Positions 18,248 through 28,978 are shown, counted from the first letter of the stretch. The stretch: 64,000 nucleotides of DNA from Streptomyces sp. HUAS ZL42 (GCF_040782645.1 NZ_CP160403.1:6235001-6299000); one strand, 5' to 3'. Notes: generated by a model not told the origin, from the sequence alone. Numbers and translations are program-made.

Positions 18248-20872
18248 GTGACCGAGAACGCTCAGCAGCAGCCAACAGCGCCCCACACCGAACTGCCGAC
18301 CCAGTACGCGCCGGCCGATGTAGAGGGGCTGCTGTACGAGCGCTGGGTAGAGCAGGGTTACTTCGAGGCCGACGCGAAGAGCGACAAGCCGGCCTACACG
18401 ATCGTCATCCCGCCGCCGAACGTCACGGGCAGCCTGCACCTCGGGCACGCCTTCGAGCACACGCTCATCGACGCCCTCACGCGCCGCAAGCGCATGCAGG
18501 GCTACGAGACGCTGTGGCAGCCCGGCATGGACCACGCCGGCATCGCCACGCAGAACGTCGTCGAGCGCGAGCTCGGCAAGGAGGGCAAGTCCCGGCACGA
18601 CCTCGGACGGGAAGAGTTCGTCGAGCGTGTCTGGCAGTGGAAGGCCGAGTCCGGCGGGCAGATCAGCGGGCAGATGCGGCGCCTCGGAGACGGTGTCGCC
18701 TGGTCGCGCGAGCGCTTCACCATGGACGAGGGCCTCTCGCAGGCCGTCCAGACCATCTTCAAGCGGCTCTACGACGACGAGCTGATCTACCGCGCCGAGC
18801 GCATCATCAACTGGTGTCCGCGCTGTCTGACCGCCATCTCGGACATCGAGGTGGAGTACCAGGACGACGACGGCGAGCTCGTCTCGATGAAGTACGGCGA
18901 GGGGGACGACACCATCGTCGTCGCCACGACCCGCGCCGAGACGATGCTCGGAGACACGGCCGTCGCCGTCCACCCCGAGGACGAGCGGTACAGGCACCTG
19001 GTCGGCAAGCTCATCAGGCTGCCGCTGACCGACCGTTCCATTCCGGTCGTCGCCGACGAGCACGTCGACCCCGAGTTCGGCACGGGCGCCGTCAAGGTGA
19101 CCCCGGCCCACGACCCGAACGACTTCGAGATCGGCCAGCGCCACAACCTGCCGTCCCTGACCGTCATGGACGAGCACGCCGTCATCACCGCCCACGGCCC
19201 CTTCCAGGGCCTGGACCGCCTCGAGGCCCGCTCCGCCATCGTCGCCGCGCTGCGCGCCGAGGGCCGGATCGTCGCCGAGAAGCGGCCGTACGTCCACAGT
19301 GTCGGCCACTGCTCGCGCTGCAAGACCACCATCGAGCCGCGCCTGTCCATGCAGTGGTGGGTCAAGGTCGGCCCGCTGGCGAAGGCGGCCGGAGACGCCG
19401 TCCGCGACGGACGCGTCAAGATCCATCCGCAGGAGATGGAGAAGCGGTACTTCGACTGGGTCGACAACCTGCACGACTGGTGCATTTCGCGGCAGTTGTG
19501 GTGGGGTCACCGGATTCCGGTCTGGTACGGCCCCGAGGGTGAGGTCGTCTGCGTCGGTCCCGACGAGGAGCCGCCGAGCGGCGAGGGCTGGCGGCAGGAC
19601 ACGGATGTCCTCGACACCTGGTTCTCCTCGGGCCTGTGGCCCTTCTCCACGCTGGGCTGGCCCGAACAGACCGAGTCGCTCGCGAAGTTCTACCCGAACT
19701 CCGTCCTGGTCACCGGCTACGACATCCTCTTCTTCTGGGTCGCCCGGATGATGATGTTCGGCCTGTACGCGATGGACGGCACTCCGCCGTTCCACACCAT
19801 CGCCCTGCACGGCATGGTCCGCGACCAGTTCGGCAAGAAGATGTCGAAGTCCTTCGGCAACGCGGTCAACCCGCTGGACTGGATGGACAAGTACGGGTCG
19901 GACGCGCTGAGGTTCACGCTGGCCCGTGGGGCGAACCCCGGTGTCGACGTCCCGATCGGCGAGGACTGGGTCCAGGGCTCCCGCAACTTCGCCAACAAGA
20001 TCTGGAACGCGACGCGGTTCGCGCTGATGAACGGTGCGACGGTGGAGGGGCCGCTGCCGGCGCCGTCAGCGATGTCCGCGACCGACCGCTGGATCCTGTC
20101 GCGGCTCAACTCCGTCGTCTCGGAAGTCGACGCGTTCTACGAGGACTTCCAGTTCGCGAAGTTGTCGGACGCGCTGTTCCACTTCGCGTGGGACGAGGTG
20201 TTCGACTGGTACGTCGAGCTGTCGAAGACGACGTTCGCCGCGGGCGGTGCGGCCGCGGAGGTCAGCAAGCGGGTCCTGGGCGAGGTCCTCGACGTCACGC
20301 TGAAGCTGCTGCACCCGGTGGTCCCGTTCGTCACGGAGACGCTGTGGACGACGCTGACGGGTGGTGAGTCGGTCGTCGTCGCCGAGTGGCCGACGGACAG
20401 TGGCTTCCGGGACGCGGAGGCGGAGCGGGAGATCTCGACCCTTCAGTCGGTCATCACGGAGGTCCGCCGCTTCCGTGCCGACCAGGGGCTGCAGCCGGGG
20501 CAGCGGGTTCCGGCGCGCCTGGAGCTGGGCGGGACGGCGCTCGCCCCGCACGAGGCCGCCATCCGCCAGTTGCTGCGGCTCCAGCCGGAGGGTGAGGCCT
20601 TCTCGGCGACAGCGACCCTGCCGGTCGGCGGTGCCACGGTGGCGCTGGACCTGTCCGGCACGATCGACGTGGCGGCGGAGCGCAAGCGTCTGGCGAAGGA
20701 TCTCGCCGCCGCGGAGAAGGAGAAGGCCCAGGCCAACGCCAAGCTCGGCAACGAGGCGTTCCTGTCGAAGGCACCGGATCAGGTGGTGGAGAAGATCCGG
20801 ACGCGGCTGGCGAAGGCGGACGAGGACATCGCCCGGATTGCTGCGCAGCTGGAGCGGTTGCCGCAGGCGTAG
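18248..20872 (+). CDS. valS: Valyl-tRNA synthetase
   Basis: 874 aa class-Ia synthetase. The HIGH motif appears as SLHLGHAF near residue 62, the KMSKS loop as [10 protein letters not shown] near 530, an editing CP1 insertion lies between them, and the anticodon-binding domain contains [12 protein letters not shown]. The C-terminal coiled coil [20 protein letters not shown] is typical of ValRS (tRNA arm). It charges tRNA-Val and clears mischarged Thr. The start is GTG 18248. It is followed by a 272-bp spacer and then folC. Confidence 0.98.
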   Translation: MTENAQQQPTAPHTELPTQYAPADVEGLLYERWVEQGYFEADAKSDKPAYTIVIPPPNVTGSLHLGHAFEHTLIDALTRRKRMQGYETLWQPGMDHAGIATQNVVERELGKEGKSRHDLGREEFVERVWQWKAESGGQISGQMRRLGDGVAWSRERFTMDEGLSQAVQTIFKRLYDDELIYRAERIINWCPRCLTAISDIEVEYQDDDGELVSMKYGEGDDTIVVATTRAETMLGDTAVAVHPEDERYRHLVGKLIRLPLTDRSIPVVADEHVDPEFGTGAVKVTPAHDPNDFEIGQRHNLPSLTVMDEHAVITAHGPFQGLDRLEARSAIVAALRAEGRIVAEKRPYVHSVGHCSRCKTTIEPRLSMQWWVKVGPLAKAAGDAVRDGRVKIHPQEMEKRYFDWVDNLHDWCISRQLWWGHRIPVWYGPEGEVVCVGPDEEPPSGEGWRQDTDVLDTWFSSGLWPFSTLGWPEQTESLAKFYPNSVLVTGYDILFFWVARMMMFGLYAMDGTPPFHTIALHGMVRDQFGKKMSKSFGNAVNPLDWMDKYGSDALRFTLARGANPGVDVPIGEDWVQGSRNFANKIWNATRFALMNGATVEGPLPAPSAMSATDRWILSRLNSVVSEVDAFYEDFQFAKLSDALFHFAWDEVFDWYVELSKTTFAAGGAAAEVSKRVLGEVLDVTLKLLHPVVPFVTETLWTTLTGGESVVVAEWPTDSGFRDAEAEREISTLQSVITEVRRFRADQGLQPGQRVPARLELGGTALAPHEAAIRQLLRLQPEGEAFSATATLPVGGATVALDLSGTIDVAAERKRLAKDLAAAEKEKAQANAKLGNEAFLSKAPDQVVEKIRTRLAKADEDIARIAAQLERLPQA

Positions 20873-20979
20873 GTTTCCTTACGTTGCCGAGGGCCCCGGA
20901 GCCGAGACGTTCCGGGGCCTTTGGTTGCCGCGGGTGGGTCGCGCAACCCGGCGCTTACGGGGTGCCGCCCGCGCCCACC

Positions 20980-21100
20980 CTCCCCCCACTCTCGGCTTCG
21001 CTCGAGCGGGGGGACCCCCATCGCCCCTGGGGGCACCTCCCACGCCATTGAGGCAGTGGGGGAGGCACGCATGGGGGCGGAGCCCCCAGGGGCAGCGGCC
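20980..21100. repeat. Streptomyces intergenic repeat forming a long hairpin
   Basis: TCCCCCCACTCTCGGCTTCG followed by CTCGAGCGGGGGGACCCCCA is a sequence seen between many Streptomyces genes. It is followed by a long stem: GCCCCTGGGGG (21023-21033) pairs exactly with CCCCCAGGGGC (21083-21093), with a nested CCTCCCAC / GTGGGGGAGG pairing. It probably terminates valS transcription or stabilises its 3' end. Confidence 0.7.
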
Positions 21101-21144
21101 CCCACCGGGCCGCACCCTTCTCCCTGCCTCCGTAGACTGACCCC

Positions 21145-22629
21145 GTGAGCGATACCGACCCCTTCGAGGAGATCGTCGCCGCCGAGACCGACCGTGATCC
21201 GGATCTCGCGGTGATCGAGGCCGGCAGCCGTACCCTGCGCACCCAGGGCGGTCCGCCGAGCACCGACGTGCCCGGGCGCCCGGAAGACCCCGAGCTCGAC
21301 AAGGCCCTGCGCGAAGTCGAGGCGGAGCTCGCGACGCGCTGGGGCGAGACCAAGCTGGAGCCGTCCGTCAGCCGTATCTCCGCGCTGATGGACGTGCTGG
21401 GGGAGCCGCAGCGGTCGTACCCCTCGATCCACATCACGGGGACCAACGGCAAGACCTCCACCGCCCGCATGATCGAGGCGCTGCTGGGGGCCTTCGAGCT
21501 GCGGACGGGCAGGTACACGAGCCCCCACGTCCAGTCGATCACCGAGCGCATCAGCCTCGACGGCGCCCCGATCTCCGCCGAGCGGTTCGTCGAGACGTAC
21601 CAGGACATCAGGCCGTACATCGAGATGGTCGACTCCCAGCAGGAGTACCGGCTGTCCTTCTTCGAGGTGCTGACGGGGATGGCGTACGCCGCCTTCGCGG
21701 ACGCGCCCGTCGACGTCGCCGTGGTGGAAGTGGGGATGGGGGGCTCGTGGGACGCCACCAACGTCATCGACGGTGACGTCGCCGTGGTCACCCCGATCGA
21801 CCTCGACCACACCGACCGCCTCGGCGAGAACCCCGGCGAGATCGCCACCGAGAAGGCCGGCATCGTCAAGCAGGACGCGACCGTCATCATGGCCCAGCAG
21901 CCGGTGGACGCGGCGCAGGTGCTGCTGAAGAAGGCCGTCGAGGTCGATGCGACGGTGGCGCGTGAGGGGCTCGAGTTCGGGGTCGTGTCCCGGCAGGTCG
22001 CCGTAGGCGGACAGCTGCTCACGCTGCGCGGGCTCGGCGGCGAGTACACCGAGGTGTACCTGCCGCTGCACGGCGCCTACCAGGCTCACAACGCGGCGGT
22101 CGCGCTGGCCGCCGTGGAGGCGTTCTTCGGGGTCGGCTCGCAGCGGCCGGAGCCGCTCGACGCCGACACCGTCCGCAAGGCCTTCGGGGCCGTGTCGTCG
22201 CCGGGCCGGCTCGAGATCGTACGGCGCTCGCCGACCGTCGTGCTCGACGCGGCCCACAACCCGGCGGGTGCCGCCGCCACCGCCGAGGCGATCGGGGAGG
22301 CGTTCGACTTCAGCCGGCTGATCGGGGTCGTGGGCGCCAGCGGCGACAAGAACGTCCGCGGGCTGCTGGAGGCCTTCGAGCCGGTCTTCGCCGAGGTGGT
22401 GATCACCCAGAACTCCAGCCACCGCGCCATGGACGCCGACGCGCTCGCCGCGCTCGCCGTCGAGGTGTTCGGCGAGGAGCGCGTCCAGGTCGAGCCGCAG
22501 CTGCCGGACGCGCTGGAGGCGGCGATCACGCTGGCCGAGGAGGAGGGCGAGTTCGCGGGCGGCGGGGTGCTCGTCACCGGCTCCGTCATCACCGTCGGCG
22601 AGGCCCGGCTGCTGCTGGGGAAGGGCTGA
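21145..22629 (+). CDS. folC: Folylpolyglutamate synthase / dihydrofolate synthase
   Basis: 494 aa with a Mur-ligase fold. The P-loop is HITGTNGKTSTARMIEAL near residue 98, with the second ATP/Mg elements in VEVGMGGSWDATN and the C-terminal domain carrying VVLDAAHNPAGAAATA. It adds glutamate to dihydropteroate and folates. About 50 extra N-terminal residues precede the first conserved helix, as in other streptomycetes. It starts at GTG 21145. DUF4233 follows after 9 bp, so the two are cotranscribed. Confidence 0.96.
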   Translation: MSDTDPFEEIVAAETDRDPDLAVIEAGSRTLRTQGGPPSTDVPGRPEDPELDKALREVEAELATRWGETKLEPSVSRISALMDVLGEPQRSYPSIHITGTNGKTSTARMIEALLGAFELRTGRYTSPHVQSITERISLDGAPISAERFVETYQDIRPYIEMVDSQQEYRLSFFEVLTGMAYAAFADAPVDVAVVEVGMGGSWDATNVIDGDVAVVTPIDLDHTDRLGENPGEIATEKAGIVKQDATVIMAQQPVDAAQVLLKKAVEVDATVAREGLEFGVVSRQVAVGGQLLTLRGLGGEYTEVYLPLHGAYQAHNAAVALAAVEAFFGVGSQRPEPLDADTVRKAFGAVSSPGRLEIVRRSPTVVLDAAHNPAGAAATAEAIGEAFDFSRLIGVVGASGDKNVRGLLEAFEPVFAEVVITQNSSHRAMDADALAALAVEVFGEERVQVEPQLPDALEAAITLAEEEGEFAGGGVLVTGSVITVGEARLLLGKG

Positions 22630-22638
22630 GATCCCGAG

Positions 22639-22995
22639 ATGCGTACGCTCTGTTCCTCGACCCTGATCGGCGAGTTCTTCATCATCGGGTTCGCCGGGCT
22701 CGTCGCCATGAAGGACCCCGACCTGTCCACGAGCACCGTGTGGACGGTCAGCGGGATCGCGATGTTCCTGTGCCTGGCGCTGTGCGGGGTGGTGACGCGG
22801 CCGGGGGGCGTCGCCCTCGGCTGGGTCCTGCAGCTCGCGCTCGTCGCCTCCGGCTTCTTCGTCCCGATGATGTTCTTCATGGGGGTGGTGTTCGCGGCCC
22901 TGTGGTGGGCCTCGGTGCACTACGGGCGCAGGGTCGACGAGGCGAAGGCGAGATTCGCGGCCCAGGCCGAGTCCTCCACGCCTGACGCTGCGTGA
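22639..22995 (+). CDS. DUF4233 small membrane protein
   Basis: 118 aa with four hydrophobic helices (EFFIIGFAGLVAM, TVSGIAMFLCLALCGVV, LGWVLQLALVASGFF, FMGVVFAALWWASV) and a charged C-terminal tail. It is the actinobacterial DUF4233 protein found next to folC. Function is unknown. ATG 22639 lies 9 bp after folC and 64 bp before ndk. Confidence 0.9.
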   Translation: MRTLCSSTLIGEFFIIGFAGLVAMKDPDLSTSTVWTVSGIAMFLCLALCGVVTRPGGVALGWVLQLALVASGFFVPMMFFMGVVFAALWWASVHYGRRVDEAKARFAAQAESSTPDAA

Positions 22996-23059
22996 CGGAC
23001 GCCCGGACGCGCCCGGTAACCTCGTGACCCCGCACCATCGTGTTCTCCAAGGAGCCCTC

Positions 23060-23473
23060 GTGACCCAGCGCACCCTCGTCCTCCTCAAGCCCGACGCCGT
23101 CCGTCGCGGCCTGACCGGCGAGATCATCAGCCGTATCGAGCGCAAGGCGGGCTGGCGGATCACCGCGCTGGAGCTGCGCACCCTGGACCACGACACCCTG
23201 GAGCAGCACTACGGCGAGCACAAGGGCAAGCCGTTCTACGAGCCGCTGGTGGAGTTCATGGCTTCCGGCCCGGTGGTGGCAATGATCGTCGAGGGCGAGC
23301 GGGTCGTCGAGGGCCTGCGCGCGCTCGCCGGGCCGACCGACCCGATCGCCGCCGCGCCCGGTTCCATCCGCGGTGACTACGGTGTCATCGTGCGGGAGAA
23401 CCTGATCCACGCGTCCGACTCCGAGGAGTCCGCCGAGCGCGAGGTGAAGATCTTCTTCCCCGGCCGCGCGTGA
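23060..23473 (+). CDS. ndk: Nucleoside diphosphate kinase
   Basis: 137 aa, the usual length. GTG 23060 is preceded by AAGGAG 8 nt upstream. The N terminus TLVLLKPDAVRRGL carries the ATP-phosphate Lys, and the phosphohistidine is His117 in ENLIHASDS. It equilibrates nucleoside triphosphates by a ping-pong mechanism. It ends at two hairpins. Confidence 0.98.
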   Translation: MTQRTLVLLKPDAVRRGLTGEIISRIERKAGWRITALELRTLDHDTLEQHYGEHKGKPFYEPLVEFMASGPVVAMIVEGERVVEGLRALAGPTDPIAAAPGSIRGDYGVIVRENLIHASDSEESAEREVKIFFPGRA

Positions 23474-23485
23474 AGCTGTCGGGGG

Positions 23486-23505
23486 TCCGGGGGTCGTCCC
23501 CCGGA
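23486..23505 (+). terminator. ndk terminator hairpin 1
   Basis: TCCGGGGG (23486-23493), loop TCGT, CCCCCGGA (23498-23505), starting 13 nt after the ndk stop. Confidence 0.8.
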
Positions 23506-23550
23506 GTATTGCAGCCTGAGGCTCCGTCAACTCTTCTGGACTTCCGACCT

Positions 23551-23578
23551 GGGACGGCCCAACCTTTTCGGCCGTCCC
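23551..23578 (+). terminator. ndk terminator hairpin 2
   Basis: GGGACGGCC (23551-23559), a 10-nt loop containing TTTT, then GGCCGTCCC (23570-23578). It follows the first hairpin by 45 nt. The rest of the 323-bp ndk-mreB spacer holds no gene and must carry the mreB promoter(s). Confidence 0.75.
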
Positions 23579-23796
23579 TTGGCATATGCGTGCCGATCGG
23601 GGGAACGAGTGCCCCCGATGGACCGTCTCCACAAGCGAGGCGGCTGCTCATCTGCTGACAATGGCGAAGACCCTCGCGCAGTGTTCGTGCAGGCGCGTCT
23701 ACGATGGAAGCCTTCACGTCACAGCACCCACTTCGCCGACCTGAAAAGCCCTCAAAAGCTCGTGGGAAGGCCAGACGAATCCTGATGGGGAACTCA

Positions 23797-24816
23797 ATGT
23801 CGTTCATCGGCCGTGACATGGCTGTCGACCTCGGGACCGCCAACACGCTGGTGTACGTCAGGGGTCGCGGGATCGTACTCAACGAGCCGTCCGTCGTCGC
23901 GATCAACACCAACACCGGTGGCATCCTCGCGGTCGGCGCCGAAGCCAAGAAGATGATCGGACGGACCCCTGGCAACATCGTCGCCGTCCGTCCGCTCAAG
24001 GACGGCGTGATCGCCGACTTCGAGATCACCGAGCGGATGCTCCGCTACTTCATCCTGAAGATCCACAAGCGGCGGTATCTGGCTCGTCCGCGGGTCGTGG
24101 TCTGTGTGCCCTCGGGCATCACGGGTGTCGAGCGCCGCGCCGTCATCGAGGCGTCCACCCAGGCCGGTGCCCGGCAGGTGCACATCATCGAGGAGCCCAT
24201 GGCCGCGGCCATCGGCTCCGGCCTGCCGGTCCACGAGGCCACGGGCAACATGGTGGTGGACATCGGCGGCGGCACCACGGAGGTCGCGGTCATCTCGCTC
24301 GGCGGCATCGTCACCGCCCAGTCGATCCGTGTCGCGGGCGACGAACTGGACAACGCGATCATCCAGCACATCAAGAAGGAGTACTCCCTTCTGCTGGGTG
24401 AGCGGACGGCCGAACAGATCAAGATCACGATCGGTTCGGCGTACGACCTCGACTCCGACGAGCACACGGAAATCCGCGGCCGGGACCTCGTCTCCGGACT
24501 GCCCAAGACCGTCGTCATCTCGGCCGCCGAGGTGCGCAAGGCGATCGAGGAACCGGTCAACGCCATCGTCGACGCCGTCAAGACGACCCTCGACAAGTGT
24601 CCGCCGGAGCTGTCCGGCGACATCATGGACCGCGGAATCGTTCTGACGGGCGGAGGGGCCCTGCTGCGCGGGCTCGACGAGCGGCTGCGCCGCGAGACCG
24701 GCATGCCGATCCACATCGCCGAGGACCCGCTGGACAGCGTGGCGCTCGGTTCCGGCAAGTGTGTCGAGGAGTTCGAGGCGCTCCAGCAGGTCCTGGACGC
24801 CGCACCTCGCAGATGA
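23797..24816 (+). CDS. mreB: Rod-shape/actin-like protein MreB
   Basis: 339 aa from ATG 23797, which has GGGGA seven nt upstream. ATG 23785 (adding MGNS) is in frame but lacks a spaced ribosome-binding site. It is an actin fold: phosphate-1 loop [15 protein letters not shown], phosphate-2 [15 protein letters not shown], adenosine motif [13 protein letters not shown]. In streptomycetes MreB filaments organise spore-wall synthesis more than hyphal growth. It is first of the mreB-mreC-mreD-mrdA-rodA cluster; a hairpin 15 nt after its stop suggests partial uncoupling from mreC. Confidence 0.97.
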   Translation: MSFIGRDMAVDLGTANTLVYVRGRGIVLNEPSVVAINTNTGGILAVGAEAKKMIGRTPGNIVAVRPLKDGVIADFEITERMLRYFILKIHKRRYLARPRVVVCVPSGITGVERRAVIEASTQAGARQVHIIEEPMAAAIGSGLPVHEATGNMVVDIGGGTTEVAVISLGGIVTAQSIRVAGDELDNAIIQHIKKEYSLLLGERTAEQIKITIGSAYDLDSDEHTEIRGRDLVSGLPKTVVISAAEVRKAIEEPVNAIVDAVKTTLDKCPPELSGDIMDRGIVLTGGGALLRGLDERLRRETGMPIHIAEDPLDSVALGSGKCVEEFEALQQVLDAAPRR

Positions 24817-24830
24817 GGTAACTCTTCGGT

Positions 24831-24866
24831 TCCGCCGTACGGGATGACCTCCTCTCGTACGGCGGA
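24831..24866 (+). terminator. Hairpin between mreB and mreC
   Basis: TCCGCCGTACG (24831-24841) pairs exactly with CGTACGGCGGA (24856-24866) across a 14-nt loop. Downstream (24870-24900) an AT-rich stretch, TTGATATAGAGGCATAAG, could hold a promoter for mreC. This may set a higher mreB than mreCD level. Confidence 0.75.
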
Positions 24867-24994
24867 TCGTTGATATAGAGGCATAAGCTCCCATAACGAG
24901 CCCCTCGGCCTTCTCCCGGGGGCTGCCCGGTTTGCTGACAGCTGATCTGAATACTGATCCTGGTTCCTATCGAGGAAGGGCACGGCCGCCGCAC

Positions 24995-25942
24995 GTGAGG
25001 GACACACGAGAGAGCCGGCTGCTCCTGGTGCTGCTGATCGCCATCGCGTTCGCGCTGATCACGGTGGACATCCGCGGCGGGGAGGACTCCCCGGTCGACG
25101 GTGCCCGGCAGGCCGCGGCCGCGGTCTTCGGCCCGATCGAGAACGGCGTGTCGGCGGCGGTCGACCCGGTCGGCAACGCGGTCTCCGCGATCCGGGACTC
25201 AGGGGAGCGCCACGACCGGCTCGCCGCGCTGGAGAAGGAGAACGCGGCCCTCAAGGCGAAGCTCGGCAGCGACGACCGCAACCGCAGCCGCCTCAACCAG
25301 CTCGACAAGATGCTGAAGATCGCGGGCGCGGGCCAGTACGGCATCAAGGGCGCCGAGGTCATCGCGATAGGAGCGGCCCAGGGCTTCTCCTGGACCATCA
25401 CCATCGACGTCGGCGCGAACGACGGCATCCGGCGCGACATGACCGTCCTGAACGGCGACGGGCTGGTCGGACGTGTGACGACCGTCGGCCCCAACACCGC
25501 CACCGTCCTCCTCGCCAACGACCCCGACTTCACCGTGGGCACCCGCATGGAGGCCACCGACGAACTCGGCTTCGCCTCCGGGCAGGGCGACCGCGCGCTG
25601 CGCGTCGAACTCCTCAACGGCAAGGCCGACGTCAAGAAGGGCGACCGCCTGGTCACCTTCGGTTCGCAGGCCGACAAGCCCTTCGTGCCCGGTGTCCCGG
25701 TCGGCGTGGTCTCCCGCGTCGACCCCTCCGGCGGCAACCTGACCCGCACCCTGTACGTCACGCCGTACGTCAGCTTCACCAAGCTCGACATCGTCGGCGT
25801 CGTCGTCGAGGCCCCGAAGAAGGACCCGCGCGACACCGTGCTCCCCGCCAAGCCCAAGCCGACCCCCACACCGACCGTGACGGTGACGGTCACCCCGTCC
25901 GCCGACGCGCCGCTCGACGGCCAGTACCAGCAAGAGCAGTAG
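24995..25942 (+). CDS. mreC: Rod-shape-determining protein MreC
   Basis: 315 aa from GTG 24995. One N-terminal membrane helix (RLLLVLLIAIAFALITVDI), a coiled coil around residues 65-95 (DRLAALEKENAALKAKLGSD), then the periplasmic double beta-barrel domain (NDGIRRDMTVLNGDGLVGRV). A Lys/Pro/Thr-rich C-terminal tail (PAKPKPTPTPTVTVTVTP) may reach the wall. It links the elongation synthase to MreB. The stop is 13 bp before mreD. Confidence 0.94.
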   Translation: MRDTRESRLLLVLLIAIAFALITVDIRGGEDSPVDGARQAAAAVFGPIENGVSAAVDPVGNAVSAIRDSGERHDRLAALEKENAALKAKLGSDDRNRSRLNQLDKMLKIAGAGQYGIKGAEVIAIGAAQGFSWTITIDVGANDGIRRDMTVLNGDGLVGRVTTVGPNTATVLLANDPDFTVGTRMEATDELGFASGQGDRALRVELLNGKADVKKGDRLVTFGSQADKPFVPGVPVGVVSRVDPSGGNLTRTLYVTPYVSFTKLDIVGVVVEAPKKDPRDTVLPAKPKPTPTPTVTVTVTPSADAPLDGQYQQEQ

Positions 25943-25955
25943 GAGCTGATTCCCC

Positions 25956-26627
25956 GTGCGCGTCAACCGGATCCTGCTGTCCACCTCGCTGGTCGTGGTC
26001 GCCCTGGTGCTGCAGGTGAGCGTCCTCGCCCGGCTGCACCTCCCAGGCGCCGTCCCCGACCTCCTGCTGCTCACCGTCCTCGGTCTGGCCATGGTGTACG
26101 GCCACGTCGGCGGCGCGCTCATCGGCTTCGGCGCCGGCCTCCTCGCCGACCTCGCCCCGCCCGCGGACCACGCCGCGGGGCGCTACGCCCTCGTTCTGTG
26201 CGTCATCGGCTACCTCGCCGGACTCGTCAAGCCGGAGAACGGCCAACTGAAGTCCGCCACAGGGCCGATGGCCGTGGTGGTCGCCGCCGCGATCGGCTCC
26301 ACCCTGCTGTACGCCGGCGTCGGCGCCCTCGTCGGCGACACTGCCGCCCGCCATGTCGGGCTCATGAGCCTGCTGTTCACGGCCGCCCTGTACGACCTGC
26401 TGCTCGCGCCCTTCGTGGTCCCCGGGATCATGGCGCTGGCCCGGCGCGCCGAGAACGACCCGCTCGCCGAGACCAACTCGGCGGCCAAGGGCACCGACAT
26501 CTCGTCGGGCTGGCTCTCCGCGGGCACGGGGCTCAGGATCGGCGGGCAGCGCAGCGGGCTGCGGATGAAGGCGGCCCGCTCGCGGGTGGCGCGGGCCGGG
26601 CGCATAAAAGGGGTCAAGCGGCTGTGA
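25956..26627 (+). CDS. mreD: Rod-shape-determining protein MreD
   Basis: 223 aa with five or six membrane helices starting ILLSTSLVVVALVLQVSVLA. The first contains the short conserved PDLLLLTVLGLAMVYG region typical of MreD. A basic C-terminal tail of about 60 residues (MKAARSRVARAGRIKGVKRL) is cytoplasmic. GTG 25956; AGGAG lies at the mreC stop, implying coupled translation. Confidence 0.93.
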   Translation: MRVNRILLSTSLVVVALVLQVSVLARLHLPGAVPDLLLLTVLGLAMVYGHVGGALIGFGAGLLADLAPPADHAAGRYALVLCVIGYLAGLVKPENGQLKSATGPMAVVVAAAIGSTLLYAGVGALVGDTAARHVGLMSLLFTAALYDLLLAPFVVPGIMALARRAENDPLAETNSAAKGTDISSGWLSAGTGLRIGGQRSGLRMKAARSRVARAGRIKGVKRL

Positions 26628-26710
26628 CCGGACGGGGACCGGCCGCCGTACGGCCTCACAGGTCCGTCGGATATGACACGTACACACAGTGAGAGGGGGC
26701 GGCAGCCGCA

Positions 26711-28978
26711 GTGACCAACATCCCCGAGACCGGACGGACCCCACGGGTCCAGATCCGGCTCGTCGTGATCCAGATCCTCGTCCTCTCCCTCCTCGGCACG
26801 CTCGGCGGCCGCCTGTGGTACCTGCAGATCCGTGAGGGCGCGGAGTACGCCAAGGAGGCCAGCGGCAACCACGTGCAGCAGGTCGTCCAGCCCGCCGTGC
26901 GCGGCTCGATCCTGGACGCGCGCGGTGTGCCGCTCGCCGACAACGAGACCCGGCTCGTCGTCTCCGCCTCCCGCACCGAACTCATGAAGCAGGACGACGA
27001 CGGCAAGGCCGTCCTCACCAAGCTCGCGGGCGTGCTCGGCATGGACCCGAAGGAGGTCATGCTGAAGGTGCGGCTGTGCGACGCCAAGACGCCGCAGCCC
27101 TGCTGGAACGGCTCGCCCTATCAGCCGATCCCCATCACCGACGAGGCAACGCCCAAGCAGGCGCTGCAGATCCGTGAGCGCGCCGAGGACTTCCCCGGCA
27201 TCACCGCCGAACCGGAGGCCGTGCGCCGCTACCCCGCCCCCGGCAAGGCCAACACCGCCCAGGTCCTCGGCTACCTCTCCCCGGTCACCGACGAGGAGAT
27301 CCAGCAGGCCAAGGACACCGACTCGCCGTATCTGCGCTCCGACCAGGTGGGCCGCAGCGGTCTGGAGCGCGCCTACGACAAGGTGCTGCGTGGCAAGGCC
27401 GGCGTCACCCGCTACGAGGTGGACAACCTCGGCCGTGTCATCGGCCAGGCCGAGGCCGACGCCTCCGAGCCCGGCTCCAACCTCGTCACCAGCATCGACT
27501 CCCGCGTCCAGCGGGTCGCCGAGTACGAGTTGGACCAGGCGATGAAGACCGCGCGCCAGCAGTTCGACAAGATCACCGGCGAGTACTACAAGGCCGACTC
27601 GGGTGCCGTCGTCGTGATGGAGGCCAAGACCGGCCGCGTCGTCGCCATGGCGTCCGCCCCGACGTACGATCCGAACGCCTGGGTCGGCGGCATCTCCGCC
27701 AAGGACTACAAGAAGCTCACCGGCAAGAACTCCGACTACCCGCTGCTCAACAGGGCCATACAGGGTCAGTCCGCGCCCGGTTCGACCTTCAAGGTGATCT
27801 CCACGGCCGCCGCGGTCGAGGCCGGCTACGACTTCGACGGCCGCTACCCGTGCACGAGTTCGTACTCGGTCGGCGGTCAGGTCTTCAACAACTTCGAGGG
27901 GGAGAGCTTCGGCCCCATCTCGCTCGGCCGGGCGCTCGAGATCTCCTGCGACACCGTCTTCTACGGCCTTGCCCACAGCGAGTGGAAGAGGGACGGCGGC
28001 ATCAACCCGAAGAAGGGTGAGCCCAAGGACTACTTCTTCAAGGCCGCCCACCAGTTCGGCCTCGGCAAGGAGACCGGCATCGACCTGCCCAACGAGGTCA
28101 CCGGCCGCGTCCCCGACCGCCAGTGGAAGGAGAACTACTGGAAGGCCAACAAGGACGGCTGGTGCAGGACGGGCAAGAAGAACGGCACGTACGTCGAGAA
28201 GATCGCCTACGAGAACTGCCTCGAGGGCAACAAGATGCGCGCCGGTGACGAGATCAACTACTCCATCGGCCAGGGTGACACCCTGCTCACCCCGATCCAG
28301 GAGGCCGTGATCTACGGGGCGCTCGCCAACGGCGGCACCATGTACACCCCGACCATCGGCAAGGCGATCATCAGCGCCGACGGCAGGACCGTCCAGGAGA
28401 TCAAGCCCAAGGCCAAGGGCAAACTGCCGATCACCAAGGCGACGCTCAAGGGCATGGACGCCGCCCTCGCGGGCGTCGTCACCCGCGGTACCGCCGCGTG
28501 GAAGTTCGGCGGCTGGCCGCAGAACGAGATCCCGCTGCACGCCAAGACCGGTACCGCCGAGGTCTACGGCAAGCAGACGACGTCCTGGCTGGCCACGTAC
28601 AGCAAGGACTACACGGTCATCATGACGATCGCCCAGGCCGGTACGGGTTCCGGTGCCTCCGGTGAGGCCGTGCGCCGCATCTACAACGCCCTGTACGGCG
28701 TCTCCGCCGACGGCTCGATCGACAAGAAGAACGCGCTGCTGCCGACCCCGCAACAGGGCCTGCCGAAGGTCAGGACGGACGGCACGATCGCGTCCCCGAA
28801 GGTCGCCAAGGACCCGGCGAAGGACCAGCGGGCGAGTCAGCAGGGCGCGCCCGAGCCGGGGCAGACGCAGCAGGCGGCGGCGACCGTGCGGACGCCTGCG
28901 GCGGGGAACCGTGACACGCGCAGGCGACGGCGACGGTCTCGGCGGCAGCGGAGGGGAAGCGGGAGGTTGTTCACATGA
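26711..28978 (+). CDS. mrdA: Class B penicillin-binding protein 2 (elongation transpeptidase)
   Basis: 755 aa with an N-terminal membrane helix (VVIQILVLSLLGTLGGRLWY), a PBP dimerisation domain starting VRGSILDARGVPLADNE, and a transpeptidase domain. The catalytic Ser is in APGSTFKV (about residue 357), the second motif in NYSIGQGD and the third is KTGTAEV (about 611). It is longer than E. coli PBP2 and ends in a Gln/Ala/Arg-rich tail of about 60 residues. It cross-links peptidoglycan together with RodA. The start is 83 bp after mreD, and the stop overlaps rodA by ATGA. Confidence 0.96.
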   Translation: MTNIPETGRTPRVQIRLVVIQILVLSLLGTLGGRLWYLQIREGAEYAKEASGNHVQQVVQPAVRGSILDARGVPLADNETRLVVSASRTELMKQDDDGKAVLTKLAGVLGMDPKEVMLKVRLCDAKTPQPCWNGSPYQPIPITDEATPKQALQIRERAEDFPGITAEPEAVRRYPAPGKANTAQVLGYLSPVTDEEIQQAKDTDSPYLRSDQVGRSGLERAYDKVLRGKAGVTRYEVDNLGRVIGQAEADASEPGSNLVTSIDSRVQRVAEYELDQAMKTARQQFDKITGEYYKADSGAVVVMEAKTGRVVAMASAPTYDPNAWVGGISAKDYKKLTGKNSDYPLLNRAIQGQSAPGSTFKVISTAAAVEAGYDFDGRYPCTSSYSVGGQVFNNFEGESFGPISLGRALEISCDTVFYGLAHSEWKRDGGINPKKGEPKDYFFKAAHQFGLGKETGIDLPNEVTGRVPDRQWKENYWKANKDGWCRTGKKNGTYVEKIAYENCLEGNKMRAGDEINYSIGQGDTLLTPIQEAVIYGALANGGTMYTPTIGKAIISADGRTVQEIKPKAKGKLPITKATLKGMDAALAGVVTRGTAAWKFGGWPQNEIPLHAKTGTAEVYGKQTTSWLATYSKDYTVIMTIAQAGTGSGASGEAVRRIYNALYGVSADGSIDKKNALLPTPQQGLPKVRTDGTIASPKVAKDPAKDQRASQQGAPEPGQTQQAAATVRTPAAGNRDTRRRRRRSRRQRRGSGRLFT

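Noticed and set aside
23474..23796. Short open frames between ndk and mreB
   Set aside because: They cross two terminator hairpins and the expected mreB promoter, and show no third-position GC bias.
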